Source: Symbiodinium sp. CCMP2592 (taxonomy: Eukaryota; Sar; Dinophyceae; Suessiales; Symbiodiniaceae). From it: a stretch of 64,000 bases of DNA. A model generated the notes under the pieces. The model had not been told where the DNA came from. It ran no database searches and worked only from the letters and a program-made list of their open reading frames with translations. Within the stretch, counting starts at the first letter, position 1. Every line of letters begins with the position of its first letter. Both the position numbers and the translations under genes were made by a program. The stretch lies in contig CAJNDT010000320.1 in the NCBI GenBank assembly GCA_905221615.1, positions 1-64,000 of the forward strand, read 5' to 3'. Positions 1 through 9,460 of this stretch are shown piece by piece.

Positions 1-1247
1 GCCAGGTTTAGCGTTGAGAACTGAACAGTGTCCCTGTTGGAACGACTGTTTTCATTCACGAGAGCTTGGAAATCTGGTGCTGTAACCACCTGCGCTAGGA
101 GGTTTGATGGTACCAGACCGTGCCTCAGGATTGAGGATAATGCCTGTAGGTCCGGGGCATGCATGATGTAACAAGGGTTGTTCTGTCGAACAAAATCCTC
201 CATGCCGACGGGCCTCGGCGCGTTAGTGGAGAGACGCTGTGCATGGGACTGCACTGGATTGCTCCCCGTTGCCATGAAGTCTGAGATGGTCATGTGTGAC
301 CTTGGTCTCTCTTCTTCAGGATCTGGTTCTTCAGCTCTTGGTAGAGTTCTTCGTGAACCGTGTCCTCCCACTGCCGAAAGGAAAATTTTGCTCATGGTCA
401 ACACATTTGCATCCGGTGGGATGTTGACGGCGGCATCTGTGGTTTCGGCCTTGCCATCTTTGTTATAAACCATGGTGACCACAAACCTAGACTTAGTGTT
501 GAGGAGGACACCAAGCGCGATCTCTTGTGGTGTATACTGTGCTAGCTCTGCATCGGCCAACTTGAACATGTCCAGAAGATAATTGTGTTGGCCAGCAAAG
601 AGATCTGGGCGCTGGTTCTGAAGGTGTCTTGTTGAGTGTGCCAACCACCTTCCGACTCTGTTGGTCTTGGAAAGAATGTGGAAGCACATCTCTGGTGAAA
701 GACCTGTTACATCTGCCAGCTTTGGCACTGAGGAGGAGTAGTCATATTCTCCGGATCCATCAAGGCTCACACATTGTTCTACCTCCGGTGGGAGGCCTGT
801 CTGAAGGTGATGTGCAAGCATCGTACAGAACTGGCGTGGATCACGAGCGTGGTTACCGACGTTGTTATCCCAGTATACAAGGGGACTGTTGTCCCATGGT
901 CCTTGAAAGACTCCTTCGTAGAGCCTGACTCCATGTCTGGAGTTTAGATGTCTGGAGTTTAGAGTGAGCCTTGCTCCACTCGCATGGCCATATCGTGAGA
1001 TCAATTGAGCAAGATCTCTTGGATGCGGATTGAACCCCTGTTGGTGACCCATGATGATGAATTGAGGCTCGTGATTTTTCTCACGTTTGTGAATTCGGTG
1101 TCCACCGTGTTCGGTGTTTCGACGTGATGCTTCCCGACGAGACTCGGGGTACGAGCTATCCATGTGTGGATGTCGCTCATGGTACGCCGGCACTGCCCTG
1201 GGTAGGGCGTGTCCATCACGGCTACGGAAGTTTGATCGTGTGCTCAT
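1..1247 (-). CDS. Tpt1/KptA-like RNA 2'-phosphotransferase, second ORF of left element (3' end cut by window)
   Basis: Open from the ATG at 1247-1245 to the window edge (415 codons) with no stop or frameshift. The start matches the aligned start in the other copy (MSTRSNF versus MATRSNF). The order of motifs fits the Tpt1/KptA family, which removes a 2'-phosphate from RNA by NAD+-dependent ADP-ribosyl transfer: an LRH-like motif (STRHL, R207-H208), K-x-RF (KSRFVV, R254), a GGH motif in place of QGHS, a YHGT-like motif (YIMHAP) followed by ILRHGLVPS, and NRDTVQF (R405), which I align with the RxHVHL motif. If that alignment holds, the Arg-His-Arg-Arg catalytic set is complete. The first ~195 residues are Arg/His-rich and unrecognised. 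It lies 224 bases after the polyprotein stop. Homology is by eye; biochemical activity and role in the element are inference. Confidence 0.75.
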   Translation of the reverse strand, partial: MSTRSNFRSRDGHALPRAVPAYHERHPHMDSSYPESRREASRRNTEHGGHRIHKREKNHEPQFIIMGHQQGFNPHPRDLAQLISRYGHASGARLTLNSRHLNSRHGVRLYEGVFQGPWDNSPLVYWDNNVGNHARDPRQFCTMLAHHLQTGLPPEVEQCVSLDGSGEYDYSSSVPKLADVTGLSPEMCFHILSKTNRVGRWLAHSTRHLQNQRPDLFAGQHNYLLDMFKLADAELAQYTPQEIALGVLLNTKSRFVVTMVYNKDGKAETTDAAVNIPPDANVLTMSKIFLSAVGGHGSRRTLPRAEEPDPEEERPRSHMTISDFMATGSNPVQSHAQRLSTNAPRPVGMEDFVRQNNPCYIMHAPDLQALSSILRHGLVPSNLLAQVVTAPDFQALVNENSRSNRDTVQFSTLNL

Positions 1248-1409
1248 TACGGCACAATGACCAAACAGGATCAGGAACGCTTGGTTAGCCCGAAAGGCTG
1301 ATTGCTGTGAGGCTCGAGGATGAAAGCGGCTGCGGATGATACAGAACATATAATTCTCATGAACATGTCCGATCTTAATGAAAACGCAGCTCGCAGACAC
1401 AAATTTTCT

Positions 1410-1431
1410 TTTAGACGGAAAACAGTCTAAA
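1410..1431 (-). promoter_or_regulatory. Conserved stem-loop between polyprotein and second ORF (left copy)
   Basis: A 7-bp perfect stem (tttagac/gtctaaa) closes an 8-base loop in the gap between the polyprotein stop and the next ORF. The plus-strand copy has the same stem at 18025-18050, extended to 9 bp, with a different loop. The stem is kept while the loop changes, which suggests an RNA structure. Its role (processing, translation of the downstream ORF, packaging) is unknown. Confidence 0.45.
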
Positions 1432-1471
1432 TAGAAAATCCAGCACATGGTTGTGCTACCAGCAAACGAGA

Positions 1472-4400
1472 CTACCACCATATTCCTTGGCAGTAAAATA
1501 ATCGGTAAATCTCTGTTGAGATATCAATTCCAAGGAAGGCTACCGCTGTGGCGGCATTCTTGAGATTGTCTATGATCCACCGAACAGTGAAAGCTTTATG
1601 TTGAAGAAGTTCACGGAAGGGTGGATGAATGTCTGTTTCTGGTAAATTCCCTGTTTCCAGAGCCTTGATAAGCTCATCAGGTTGCGCCGAGTGCTTTGTT
1701 AATGCATCAGCTAGGCAGTACTTCGAGCTTACATGAGCTAGGTCATCTAAAGATCCAGAGTTGGATTCCTTACGAAGCATCTGAATGAGGTGGTGAGTTT
1801 CCTTCTGCTCTGGAAGGTGTGTCGTGCCTGCTGTTGTCACAAGATTGTTCGCATCTGTTCTGATATGTATGGGTACGGTCTCTGATGAGAGATCTGCCCA
1901 AAGTCCCTTGAGGAACAGGCAAGTACCAAAGCAACGCATCAGTGCGTTAAGCTCTGCCACTGTTGTGGACATTGTGGTTGTCGTAATCTTGTGAGACTCA
2001 TAATCCACCAGGCTACCTCTCGAGGATGTTTCCTTAATAGAGGATTCAGAGAAATCGTTCTTCTTGGAAGAAGCAGCTGCTGCTGATTGTTTCATTCCCT
2101 TTAGCTTTGGATTTCGATCTTCAGCAAGGAAAATAACATGTGCTCTCTGAGATGATTTGTCATCATTGTTCCTGTAGGAAGCATCAGGGTAACCGAGGAT
2201 TCTGAGATTTCCTTTCAGCGGCCAAAAACGCAGTTCTACTTCAGTAGACTTCAAAATCCTAACAAGCTTGTTCAATTCTCGAATATCACCGATAGTAGGC
2301 TTGGCAGCCTTACTCGCACACCGACTGAAGCGAGAACAGATGTGAGCTTGAGTCCGGCTTTGTAGCCAGTTGATCTGTCCTAAAACACTTCTGTAAGCAG
2401 TGTGCTGCTGTGGTGTGCATTGTTGCTCATTGTTGAGCTTCTTATCAAAAACAATTTTCTCTAGAGCTTCAACAGCTAGGTTCTGATTTACTGAGATATG
2501 TGCTGGTACCGATGCTGTAGCATCCTTCCAGACTAATCTCTGTCCTACAAACATAATATCGTTCGTGTCTTCAGAACCGACTGCAAAATCCTTTTTGATC
2601 GATTCAATCACGGCCTTACGAAAGGTGTCATCACCGGCCATGCACAGGTCATCTACATGTAAACAGACTACTCCATGTACCTGTCTACCCTTGGCATTGT
2701 TGCCTGCGATGGGATCTAGGAGATAGTCAATCGCTGATTCCATGGTCTTTGGCTGAGACTTCTTGATCTCAGCATCTGCTGTTGCAGACTTCTTACCATA
2801 CAGAACATATGTACAGCGATCCGCACGGGTTGGCACCAGGCCGTAAGACAGGAGTGCCTTATCAACGATGTTCCACCATCTTCGAGGAGCATCGTTAAGT
2901 CCATAAGCGGGTTTCTTCATCCTCGCTGCAATGTAGGGAGGATAACCTGCTTCAGGAGGAATCTGACAGATTATGTCTCTCGACTCATCATAGGCTTCAC
3001 CCTGCAGAAAAGCAGTCTTTAGGTCGATGTGTGTCAGATTCCACAGCTTGTTAGCTGCTAGTTGAATCGCCAAGCGGAAACCTGGGCGACTCGCAGCAGG
3101 ACTATCAGTTTGCTGTATGGCCTTTTGTCGATCCTGGAAACCTCTTAGGACCCATCGGGCCTTGCACTTAAGGAAGTTTCCGTCCTTATCTCTTTTTAGA
3201 GTCAGGACCCATCGACCAGTGACATAATTTCGGATGTTTCCGAGTTTCCGTGTATCGACGAGCTCAAAGACATCATTGTCTAGCCAGCTCTGAGATTCTG
3301 CTGCTTTCGCTTCATCAAACTGTTTCTTCATCTCACGCTTTTCTTTGGCGGTTGCCTCCTTCCGTTGTGCCTTCTGGGTCAGATTTGCTGAGTTCCTGGG
3401 GGAACTTAGGGATAAGGCCTTGTCATCTTCCGTGAGAAGATCATACTCTTCACGGATGTCAGATCGGAACCTTTTGGTGGGTTTATACCGTGTTCGGTCT
3501 GACCTCACTCTTGATGTTACCTCTCTGATGTCTACGGGTCCGCCATGCATGTACCGAGGCATGGAGAAAGAACCTGTGTTACTGCACAGTTTCTGTTCTT
3601 CTGTGAGAAGGATCCAGTCCTTCTCATCTACGACCAGGTCACCTTCCTCATCAGAGTAATACCTTGTGTCTTCTGACTCGGCATCGCTCTCCGGTTCTGG
3701 TGAACCAGAGGTGTGAGGAGGAGCGGACGGTTGTCCGGGGTCGTCCGGGACCAGTTCTTCTTCAGAATCTTCTTCATCTTGTTGTAACGGAAGAATGGGT
3801 CCCTGTGGATGTGCCTTCGGTTTAGGTTTTGGTGTCGGCACCTGTGAAGGTGATTTCTGTTTGTGCGGCGAAACTTTCCTTTCCGATGAAGACCTTGGCG
3901 ACACATCACCCCCCAGACGCCGAGGAGACGGAACGCGAGGAGGCGGATGCACGCGAGGCTTAGCCCGAGCAGGAGCCACGGGCTCATCGGAGGAAACGGC
4001 CGGTAGTCGCGGTGGAGGTATGGGAGGAGGAGGACGCGACGGCGGCGTGCCGGGAGGCATCGGCTGATCTGGTTCCGGCATAGAGACATCGTCAGATGTG
4101 ATCCGTGAGCGATTAGTGCTCATGGGTTCTGACGGGTCTGACGGCGAAACCTCTTCGTCCGACATGATAACATCCGGCGGTGTTCGCACGGACGGTGAAG
4201 TCTTGCCGCCTGTCATCTGGAAGAGCACCCCCGAGAAGGTTGATGGGTGTACTTTATTCCAGGAAACCTGGTGCGGCAAGCAACACGTCATAGTCGAATT
4301 GGGCTTCTTCTTGTTCCAGAAGACAAGAACGCCATCAGTTACACTGGTGAGTGCTTTAACTGTTCCAAATGTACCTCTGTATAGAGTACACTGTTCGAAA

Positions 4401-7400
4401 CCAGACCCTGGTAAGAGTCTTGATCTAAGGCGAGTAATGTCTGACACCAAGGCATCAAGGGACGGTGATGGTTTGGAATGATGCAATGGTAATTCAGTTT
4501 TACTCGATAAGGAATTTACTCTAGCAACAAGTGATCTGATTTTCGGATCTTGCAGGAGTTTGGAATCCTTGAGAGGATTTGCTGTCAAAAGTGAATACTC
4601 TTGGTCAAGAAGTTCCGAAAGTCCCTGGAGGCATTCATCTCCAGAGTATCCTAGTATGTCTGTGACTAAAGAAAGATGAGATGCATATGTATCTCTCTTC
4701 AGGAATCTTGCCAAACACGAGGCAAAGGTCTCACAGAATTCATAAGGATACACTTGTGCGAGTTTCGTTTTAAGACCGTAGCCTTGAATACCCTTTTCGT
4801 CTCCTGGTGGAGATGTTGGAGATTTCGTTTTGGCAGAATGCCTCTGGAGAGGAGTTAGAACCTGCGGTGGCAGGTTGTGCATGAAAATCGAGGATTTCGA
4901 TTCATAGTATCCTTTTGGATCTTTCATGCCATAGGCTTGTAGGTTACAGACCTCATAGCTGATCTTGCGGTTGGAAAACAGGCGTTTTGCTTCTGGTGAA
5001 GACCAGAGCCTGCTGTAGTATGGGTTCTCAAGAACAAAGTAACGTCCGAGCTTCATTTGGTGGTCTGCGACCGATTCACAGAATTTTAAAACAGAAAGTC
5101 TCTTGGCAGAGCCTTTCTTCCACTGTGAGTACCAGCTAGACCACTGAGAGTGATCGGGTGACATAACAATAATAGTAGGTTCTTGTTCCTTGATGATCCT
5201 AAGAAGATTGGAGCGACCTTGCGGTTGCTCAAGATCTAGACCACTACGCAAGTCGACTGGCTGACCTACTCGCAGACCTGACAGGGCAGCCTTGTGACTC
5301 ATACGGGGAGATCCACCGTAGAGTTCTAGGAAGTCAATCTTCCCAGTGCTGGTGACCTGCCAGTGACACTCTTGATGCGGAACCGTTAGGTCTGTCGACT
5401 GCAGGGAAGCATCAAAGGTGACCATGCAACTTGCGTGGTCAGAACCTTCTGACGTCAGAGTTTCCTCATCAGGCGCGAGAGGAATCTCCACATCAGATGT
5501 TATGTCATAATTTTTCCTCAGTTTTGAGATATTAACGCGGACGATGCGTGTTCCAAGATCCACACCTACCATGGATCCTCCGAGTTCGGAGATCACCTTT
5601 CCTTTTAGCCAAGATCCATGTTTGGACCCAGTTGATCCAATCTTAGACTTATCCTCTGACCAGTAGAAAACCTTATCTCCCAAAGAGAAAGGTCCTTCGG
5701 TCATTGACAGTCTGGCCGCAAGATCTCTGCGCAGATCATCAGATTGGCGTGCCTCTTGGTAAGCCCTGTTGGCAAGCTCCTTAATGGCTCTCGCAGTGAC
5801 TTCCGTATCAGTTGGATTACCTGTCAACTGATTGGGATCAGCGTTCTCTGGTGTTATAACATCTCGAGGACGCCTACCAAAGGCCATTTCTAAAGGAGTA
5901 ACTCCTCCATAGGTAATCGAAGAGTTTCTTGCCAAACATGCTTGTCGAACGAGGTTGCCATACTTCATGGTGATTCCGTTATACTGCGGGTCACCATCCT
6001 TCAGGATCTGAAGTATGATCTTAATCTGATGCTTCAGCAATCTTACAGCAGCTTCGGCCCTGTTGGGCCATGGTGTTCCAGGTCCTGTTGCTACAGGCTT
6101 GATATTCTGCCGATTGTAATAAGCCTCCATTTTTGGAGTCATGAATGCTTGATCTCCAACTACAACCCTTGGGTTGATCTGAAATTTCTCAAAATAGTCA
6201 TTCATAATCGACATTGTAGTATGCTCTTCCTTATCCTGGACTACTTCGGAAGTCAACAGGTTTGTTGCTCCGTCATAGAGAATAAGAAATATCAAGCGAC
6301 TATTTTTGCCGGGAATTGGAAGCTCACCGTGATCTACGAAGGTGAGATCACCGAAAGTCTCTGATCTTAAACCGGAAATCTTCGCTCTTGAAGGAGCTCT
6401 CACGTGTTCCTGACAGGCTGAACACTTTTTGACCAGTTGGTCATATAGCTCATATATCTCCTTTGGGATCTGTAAGGCTTTCGTGCGTCGCTTGAACTGA
6501 TCCGTACTCATATGACGGTGCTTAAGGTGAAGCTTATAGAGTTCTACAGGGTCCTTAAGCTTCTCATGAATCCTGCGAAGAGCAATGGGAAGAGATGGCG
6601 ATGGTTCTGCGACAATCTCTTCACCTGTAGGTGAGTCTGTACCAGGAGCCGGGTATTCTCTTGACTCAAGTGGTCTTACCTCCGTCCCGTCATCAGCTCC
6701 TGGGACCATAGACTTCTCCTCAACAGGAGGTTTGACCGCATATTTGCGGGTTTTCTTCAGAAGGTTTTTAAGACCCTTTGGAGTCTTTGTCTTCGCAGGT
6801 GGAACCTCAAGTCTTTCTTCTTCTGGAGGTTCGTGCGGTGCAGATGATTCTGCAGGTTTGTCTCTAGAGCCTGATGATGGTTCCGATGGTTCGGAAGGCT
6901 CAGGAGCATCACCAGATGGTTCTGGTGGATCAGGTTTCTTGGCAGATGATTCTGCCGGATCAGATGGAAGAGGCTTCTTCTTACCTGGAATGCCCTTCGG
7001 TGGTGGATCAGCTGCTCCTTCAGGTGCTTTGTCGCAACCTTTGAGGAACGTATGAGGCTTTTTCTGTCCTGCGCAGGCTGGACAGCGACCTTCCGGGATC
7101 TTAGTATAAGATCTTCTTTCTTCCTTTGGCTTCTTAGCTCCTAGAGCAGTCTCCGTCGCACTGAACGACGTACCTGACTTAGGGAGATACTTCCTGGTGG
7201 AAGTGAAGCCTAGAAGGTCCAATACCAAATGGTTATTGGTACTAATCGGAAGGGGGGTTTTGTACAAACCGAAAGCTTCACACGTTGCTAGGTCAGCTGT
7301 GGGACTACACTCGAGGGTCATTCTTAGATTCCTCATCTGTTCGATGGAGAACAAAATGGGAACTCTCCCCTGATCCAGAACCTCGATGGTTGTATCTCTT

Positions 7401-9358
7401 CTTGGAGTTGTGTTGAACCATAGAGTTACACGCTCCTTGATAAGAGCTGTTTCACTATCTGCGAAAGAGAACTTCGTGTTCGAAGGTGAGAAAGTGAAAT
7501 CAATCATGCCTGGGGCACGTTGCTTCACGGCCTTGATAAGCCTGTTCACCGCATAGCGGGAACCCATAGCCCTAGTACAACCTGAGTCAAGTATGACAAA
7601 GGTAGGGTTCTTATCAAGATTGATCCGCTCTGTGAGAGCAGATAGGACGGTGTGCTGCAACGGAAACACCGCTGTTGCAGTTTCAACACCTTGCCCCTCG
7701 GATGGTTCAAAGACCTGGGGCACGTAACTCACTGATGAGTTGAACACGGGTTCTTGGTGCGCGCTCGGATCTGTGCCTCTACCTGATGATCCTGCTTGAT
7801 TTCTTCTCTTCTTTCTCCGTGTTTTTCTTCGTGAGGCTTGTGATGCATAGTATGTATAAGACGTTTGATCGTCATAAGCGGCATAATTCCAACTGGAGTC
7901 AGTATAATAACTGTCCTCATACCATGAATCCCAGCTCGGTGCGGTGGAACTCTCATAGGCCTGTGGAGATCCAGTTTGGTCTCCTTGTAAGGAGGCAGAC
8001 TTAGCTGTATCCTTACCTTTGCCTTTTGCCTTTGCGCCTTTGAAGGAGCTTCCTTTATCTCCTTTGTCCTTTCCTTTTCCTTTGCCTTTTCCACCTTTTC
8101 CTTTTTCCTTTCCTTTACCTTTACCGAAATAGCTGGAATCAGTTGGATCATGTTCTGCCTGGTTGGCTCTCCCTTTTCCGCGGTATGACCTAAAACGGCC
8201 ACGTCCTTTTCGCTTGCCACCCTTTGCTCTTCCCGGTGATCCGGGACGCATTCTTGGTCTTCTTCCCTTTTTGAATCTCCTTGCAACGAAGGCCTCATGG
8301 TCATCAACTGTCCAGAAGACAGCTTCTTCATCCTCGGCGGCAAGAAAGCCTTCCTCAAGGGTGTCTTCGTCTTGGAGCCAGAATCCATCGACTCCATCGT
8401 ATTCACCCTGATCGAGGATGAGGAAGTTTCGACCTCCGCGTTTACGGCGTTGGTCTCTCCTTCCATGGCGGTCCTTCTTGTGAGAAGAGTGCCGAATGTT
8501 GGGATCCTGCAGACCAGTTCTGGTCGTTGAGAACTGATCGAACATGGTCTGCCGTACCACAGGGTACGTGTAGGTCTCAATTCGGTGACCTTGGTTGGTC
8601 AATGCTGTTACCAACCTCTCACGTTGCATCTCATTTAGGTCGGACTGCACTAGGAAGAGGAGAGCTAGGAGATTATCGTTCAGAGGAAACGCTCTTCGAT
8701 GATTGTCAAGGCGTTCCTTGTTCCATGTTTCGAAATAGCGTGCGGCATATGTGTCTCTCTCGGCTGCATCCTGCATGCGCAAGAAGGTTTGGTCTGCCTG
8801 CACAGCTTGCATGAAATCTGGATGGGCATCCTCCAGAGCTATCTCTGGTAAGAGATCCATCCATGAGTTTTTCACGCGCTGTAGCACGATCTCAAACTTG
8901 GCAATCCAAGTCACAAAGTCTTGGTTGCCCTTCCATGCCTTGAATAGGCCGAGGAAACGCCACAGGAAAACGTACTGTTCTCCTTTCACGAAAAATGGAC
9001 GCATCTTCTTCTTGAAGTAATCTACTCCATCTGGGGCTGCAAGCCTTTCTCGGTTCAGTGATTCCTTTTGTACTGCGGCCAATCCGGAGAGCCTCGTCTT
9101 GAGAGACGGACCTCTTTTGGTGTCATCCAGCGTTGTTATGTCGCACCAGTCGTCAATCAACTGTTCATACTCAAACCACGAGGTGGTGCCATCATAGGCA
9201 GGCGCGATCTTGGGCGTTATGCCTAATGATGCAAGCATGCGGTCAGATGTTGCATATGACTGTGCGACATAAGTGGCTGGACCTTGGGAGGTCTCTTCGT
9301 TCTCATATCCCCCGGAGGATTGGGAACTGTCGTCGGCTTCGCTATGCGAGCTCGACAT
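1472..9358 (-). CDS. Copia-type Gag-Pol polyprotein with methyltransferase-like domain (2628 aa, intact)
   Basis: A single open frame. Residues 1-300: gag-like helical region. About 380-460: Arg-rich, then Gly-Lys-repeat basic tail instead of the usual CCHC knuckle. Protease: D591-S-G-C. C759-x2-C...H...C is a zinc-knuckle-like motif. 775-905: Pro/Ser/Glu-rich linker. GAG-pre-integrase HHCC-type zinc site ends at C979/C982. Integrase core: D1009, D1069, E1102 (D-x32-E), followed by an SH3-like C-terminal segment. 1340-1450: class I methyltransferase-like fold (DFLELYGG, SPDHSQW at 1400, LENPYY at 1444) lacking the PC catalytic cysteine of C5-cytosine methyltransferases. 1750-1855: Pro-rich. 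Reverse transcriptase (RVT_2): D2112 and HVDDL D2236/D2237. RNase H: D2392, E2469, D2502, D2551. All retroelement catalytic residues are present. The start is the first ATG after the LTR and PBS and is shared with the other copy. Confidence 0.95.
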   Translation of the reverse strand: MSSSHSEADDSSQSSGGYENEETSQGPATYVAQSYATSDRMLASLGITPKIAPAYDGTTSWFEYEQLIDDWCDITTLDDTKRGPSLKTRLSGLAAVQKESLNRERLAAPDGVDYFKKKMRPFFVKGEQYVFLWRFLGLFKAWKGNQDFVTWIAKFEIVLQRVKNSWMDLLPEIALEDAHPDFMQAVQADQTFLRMQDAAERDTYAARYFETWNKERLDNHRRAFPLNDNLLALLFLVQSDLNEMQRERLVTALTNQGHRIETYTYPVVRQTMFDQFSTTRTGLQDPNIRHSSHKKDRHGRRDQRRKRGGRNFLILDQGEYDGVDGFWLQDEDTLEEGFLAAEDEEAVFWTVDDHEAFVARRFKKGRRPRMRPGSPGRAKGGKRKGRGRFRSYRGKGRANQAEHDPTDSSYFGKGKGKEKGKGGKGKGKGKDKGDKGSSFKGAKAKGKGKDTAKSASLQGDQTGSPQAYESSTAPSWDSWYEDSYYTDSSWNYAAYDDQTSYTYYASQASRRKTRRKKRRNQAGSSGRGTDPSAHQEPVFNSSVSYVPQVFEPSEGQGVETATAVFPLQHTVLSALTERINLDKNPTFVILDSGCTRAMGSRYAVNRLIKAVKQRAPGMIDFTFSPSNTKFSFADSETALIKERVTLWFNTTPRRDTTIEVLDQGRVPILFSIEQMRNLRMTLECSPTADLATCEAFGLYKTPLPISTNNHLVLDLLGFTSTRKYLPKSGTSFSATETALGAKKPKEERRSYTKIPEGRCPACAGQKKPHTFLKGCDKAPEGAADPPPKGIPGKKKPLPSDPAESSAKKPDPPEPSGDAPEPSEPSEPSSGSRDKPAESSAPHEPPEEERLEVPPAKTKTPKGLKNLLKKTRKYAVKPPVEEKSMVPGADDGTEVRPLESREYPAPGTDSPTGEEIVAEPSPSLPIALRRIHEKLKDPVELYKLHLKHRHMSTDQFKRRTKALQIPKEIYELYDQLVKKCSACQEHVRAPSRAKISGLRSETFGDLTFVDHGELPIPGKNSRLIFLILYDGATNLLTSEVVQDKEEHTTMSIMNDYFEKFQINPRVVVGDQAFMTPKMEAYYNRQNIKPVATGPGTPWPNRAEAAVRLLKHQIKIILQILKDGDPQYNGITMKYGNLVRQACLARNSSITYGGVTPLEMAFGRRPRDVITPENADPNQLTGNPTDTEVTARAIKELANRAYQEARQSDDLRRDLAARLSMTEGPFSLGDKVFYWSEDKSKIGSTGSKHGSWLKGKVISELGGSMVGVDLGTRIVRVNISKLRKNYDITSDVEIPLAPDEETLTSEGSDHASCMVTFDASLQSTDLTVPHQECHWQVTSTGKIDFLELYGGSPRMSHKAALSGLRVGQPVDLRSGLDLEQPQGRSNLLRIIKEQEPTIIVMSPDHSQWSSWYSQWKKGSAKRLSVLKFCESVADHQMKLGRYFVLENPYYSRLWSSPEAKRLFSNRKISYEVCNLQAYGMKDPKGYYESKSSIFMHNLPPQVLTPLQRHSAKTKSPTSPPGDEKGIQGYGLKTKLAQVYPYEFCETFASCLARFLKRDTYASHLSLVTDILGYSGDECLQGLSELLDQEYSLLTANPLKDSKLLQDPKIRSLVARVNSLSSKTELPLHHSKPSPSLDALVSDITRLRSRLLPGSGFEQCTLYRGTFGTVKALTSVTDGVLVFWNKKKPNSTMTCCLPHQVSWNKVHPSTFSGVLFQMTGGKTSPSVRTPPDVIMSDEEVSPSDPSEPMSTNRSRITSDDVSMPEPDQPMPPGTPPSRPPPPIPPPRLPAVSSDEPVAPARAKPRVHPPPRVPSPRRLGGDVSPRSSSERKVSPHKQKSPSQVPTPKPKPKAHPQGPILPLQQDEEDSEEELVPDDPGQPSAPPHTSGSPEPESDAESEDTRYYSDEEGDLVVDEKDWILLTEEQKLCSNTGSFSMPRYMHGGPVDIREVTSRVRSDRTRYKPTKRFRSDIREEYDLLTEDDKALSLSSPRNSANLTQKAQRKEATAKEKREMKKQFDEAKAAESQSWLDNDVFELVDTRKLGNIRNYVTGRWVLTLKRDKDGNFLKCKARWVLRGFQDRQKAIQQTDSPAASRPGFRLAIQLAANKLWNLTHIDLKTAFLQGEAYDESRDIICQIPPEAGYPPYIAARMKKPAYGLNDAPRRWWNIVDKALLSYGLVPTRADRCTYVLYGKKSATADAEIKKSQPKTMESAIDYLLDPIAGNNAKGRQVHGVVCLHVDDLCMAGDDTFRKAVIESIKKDFAVGSEDTNDIMFVGQRLVWKDATASVPAHISVNQNLAVEALEKIVFDKKLNNEQQCTPQQHTAYRSVLGQINWLQSRTQAHICSRFSRCASKAAKPTIGDIRELNKLVRILKSTEVELRFWPLKGNLRILGYPDASYRNNDDKSSQRAHVIFLAEDRNPKLKGMKQSAAAASSKKNDFSESSIKETSSRGSLVDYESHKITTTTMSTTVAELNALMRCFGTCLFLKGLWADLSSETVPIHIRTDANNLVTTAGTTHLPEQKETHHLIQMLRKESNSGSLDDLAHVSSKYCLADALTKHSAQPDELIKALETGNLPETDIHPPFRELLQHKAFTVRWIIDNLKNAATAVAFLGIDISTEIYRLFYCQGIWW

Positions 9359-9441
9359 TGTGCTGCCTCTTATCCGCTTGGTTAAGCGTTCGGCGAGGCC
9401 GACCGCTGTAGCGGACTTTGGGAGGCGGGCGGCCCTTTCCG

Positions 9442-9454
9442 GGCTCCGCTACCA
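9442..9454 (-). promoter_or_regulatory. Primer binding site, left element
   Basis: On the minus strand TGGTAGCGGAGCC begins six bases after the LTR's terminal CA. It has the form expected for a sequence complementary to a tRNA 3' end (...TACCA), like the initiator-Met PBS of many copia elements. The exact tRNA cannot be assigned here. The same motif is at 9992-10004 in the other element. Confidence 0.7.
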
Positions 9455-9460
9455 GAAAAC

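Noticed and set aside
7729-8580. 283-codon minus-strand ORF overlapping gag in another frame
   Set aside because: A shadow of the Arg/Gly-Lys-rich gag sequence. The same shadow appears in pieces in the other copy and does not keep a start or stop.
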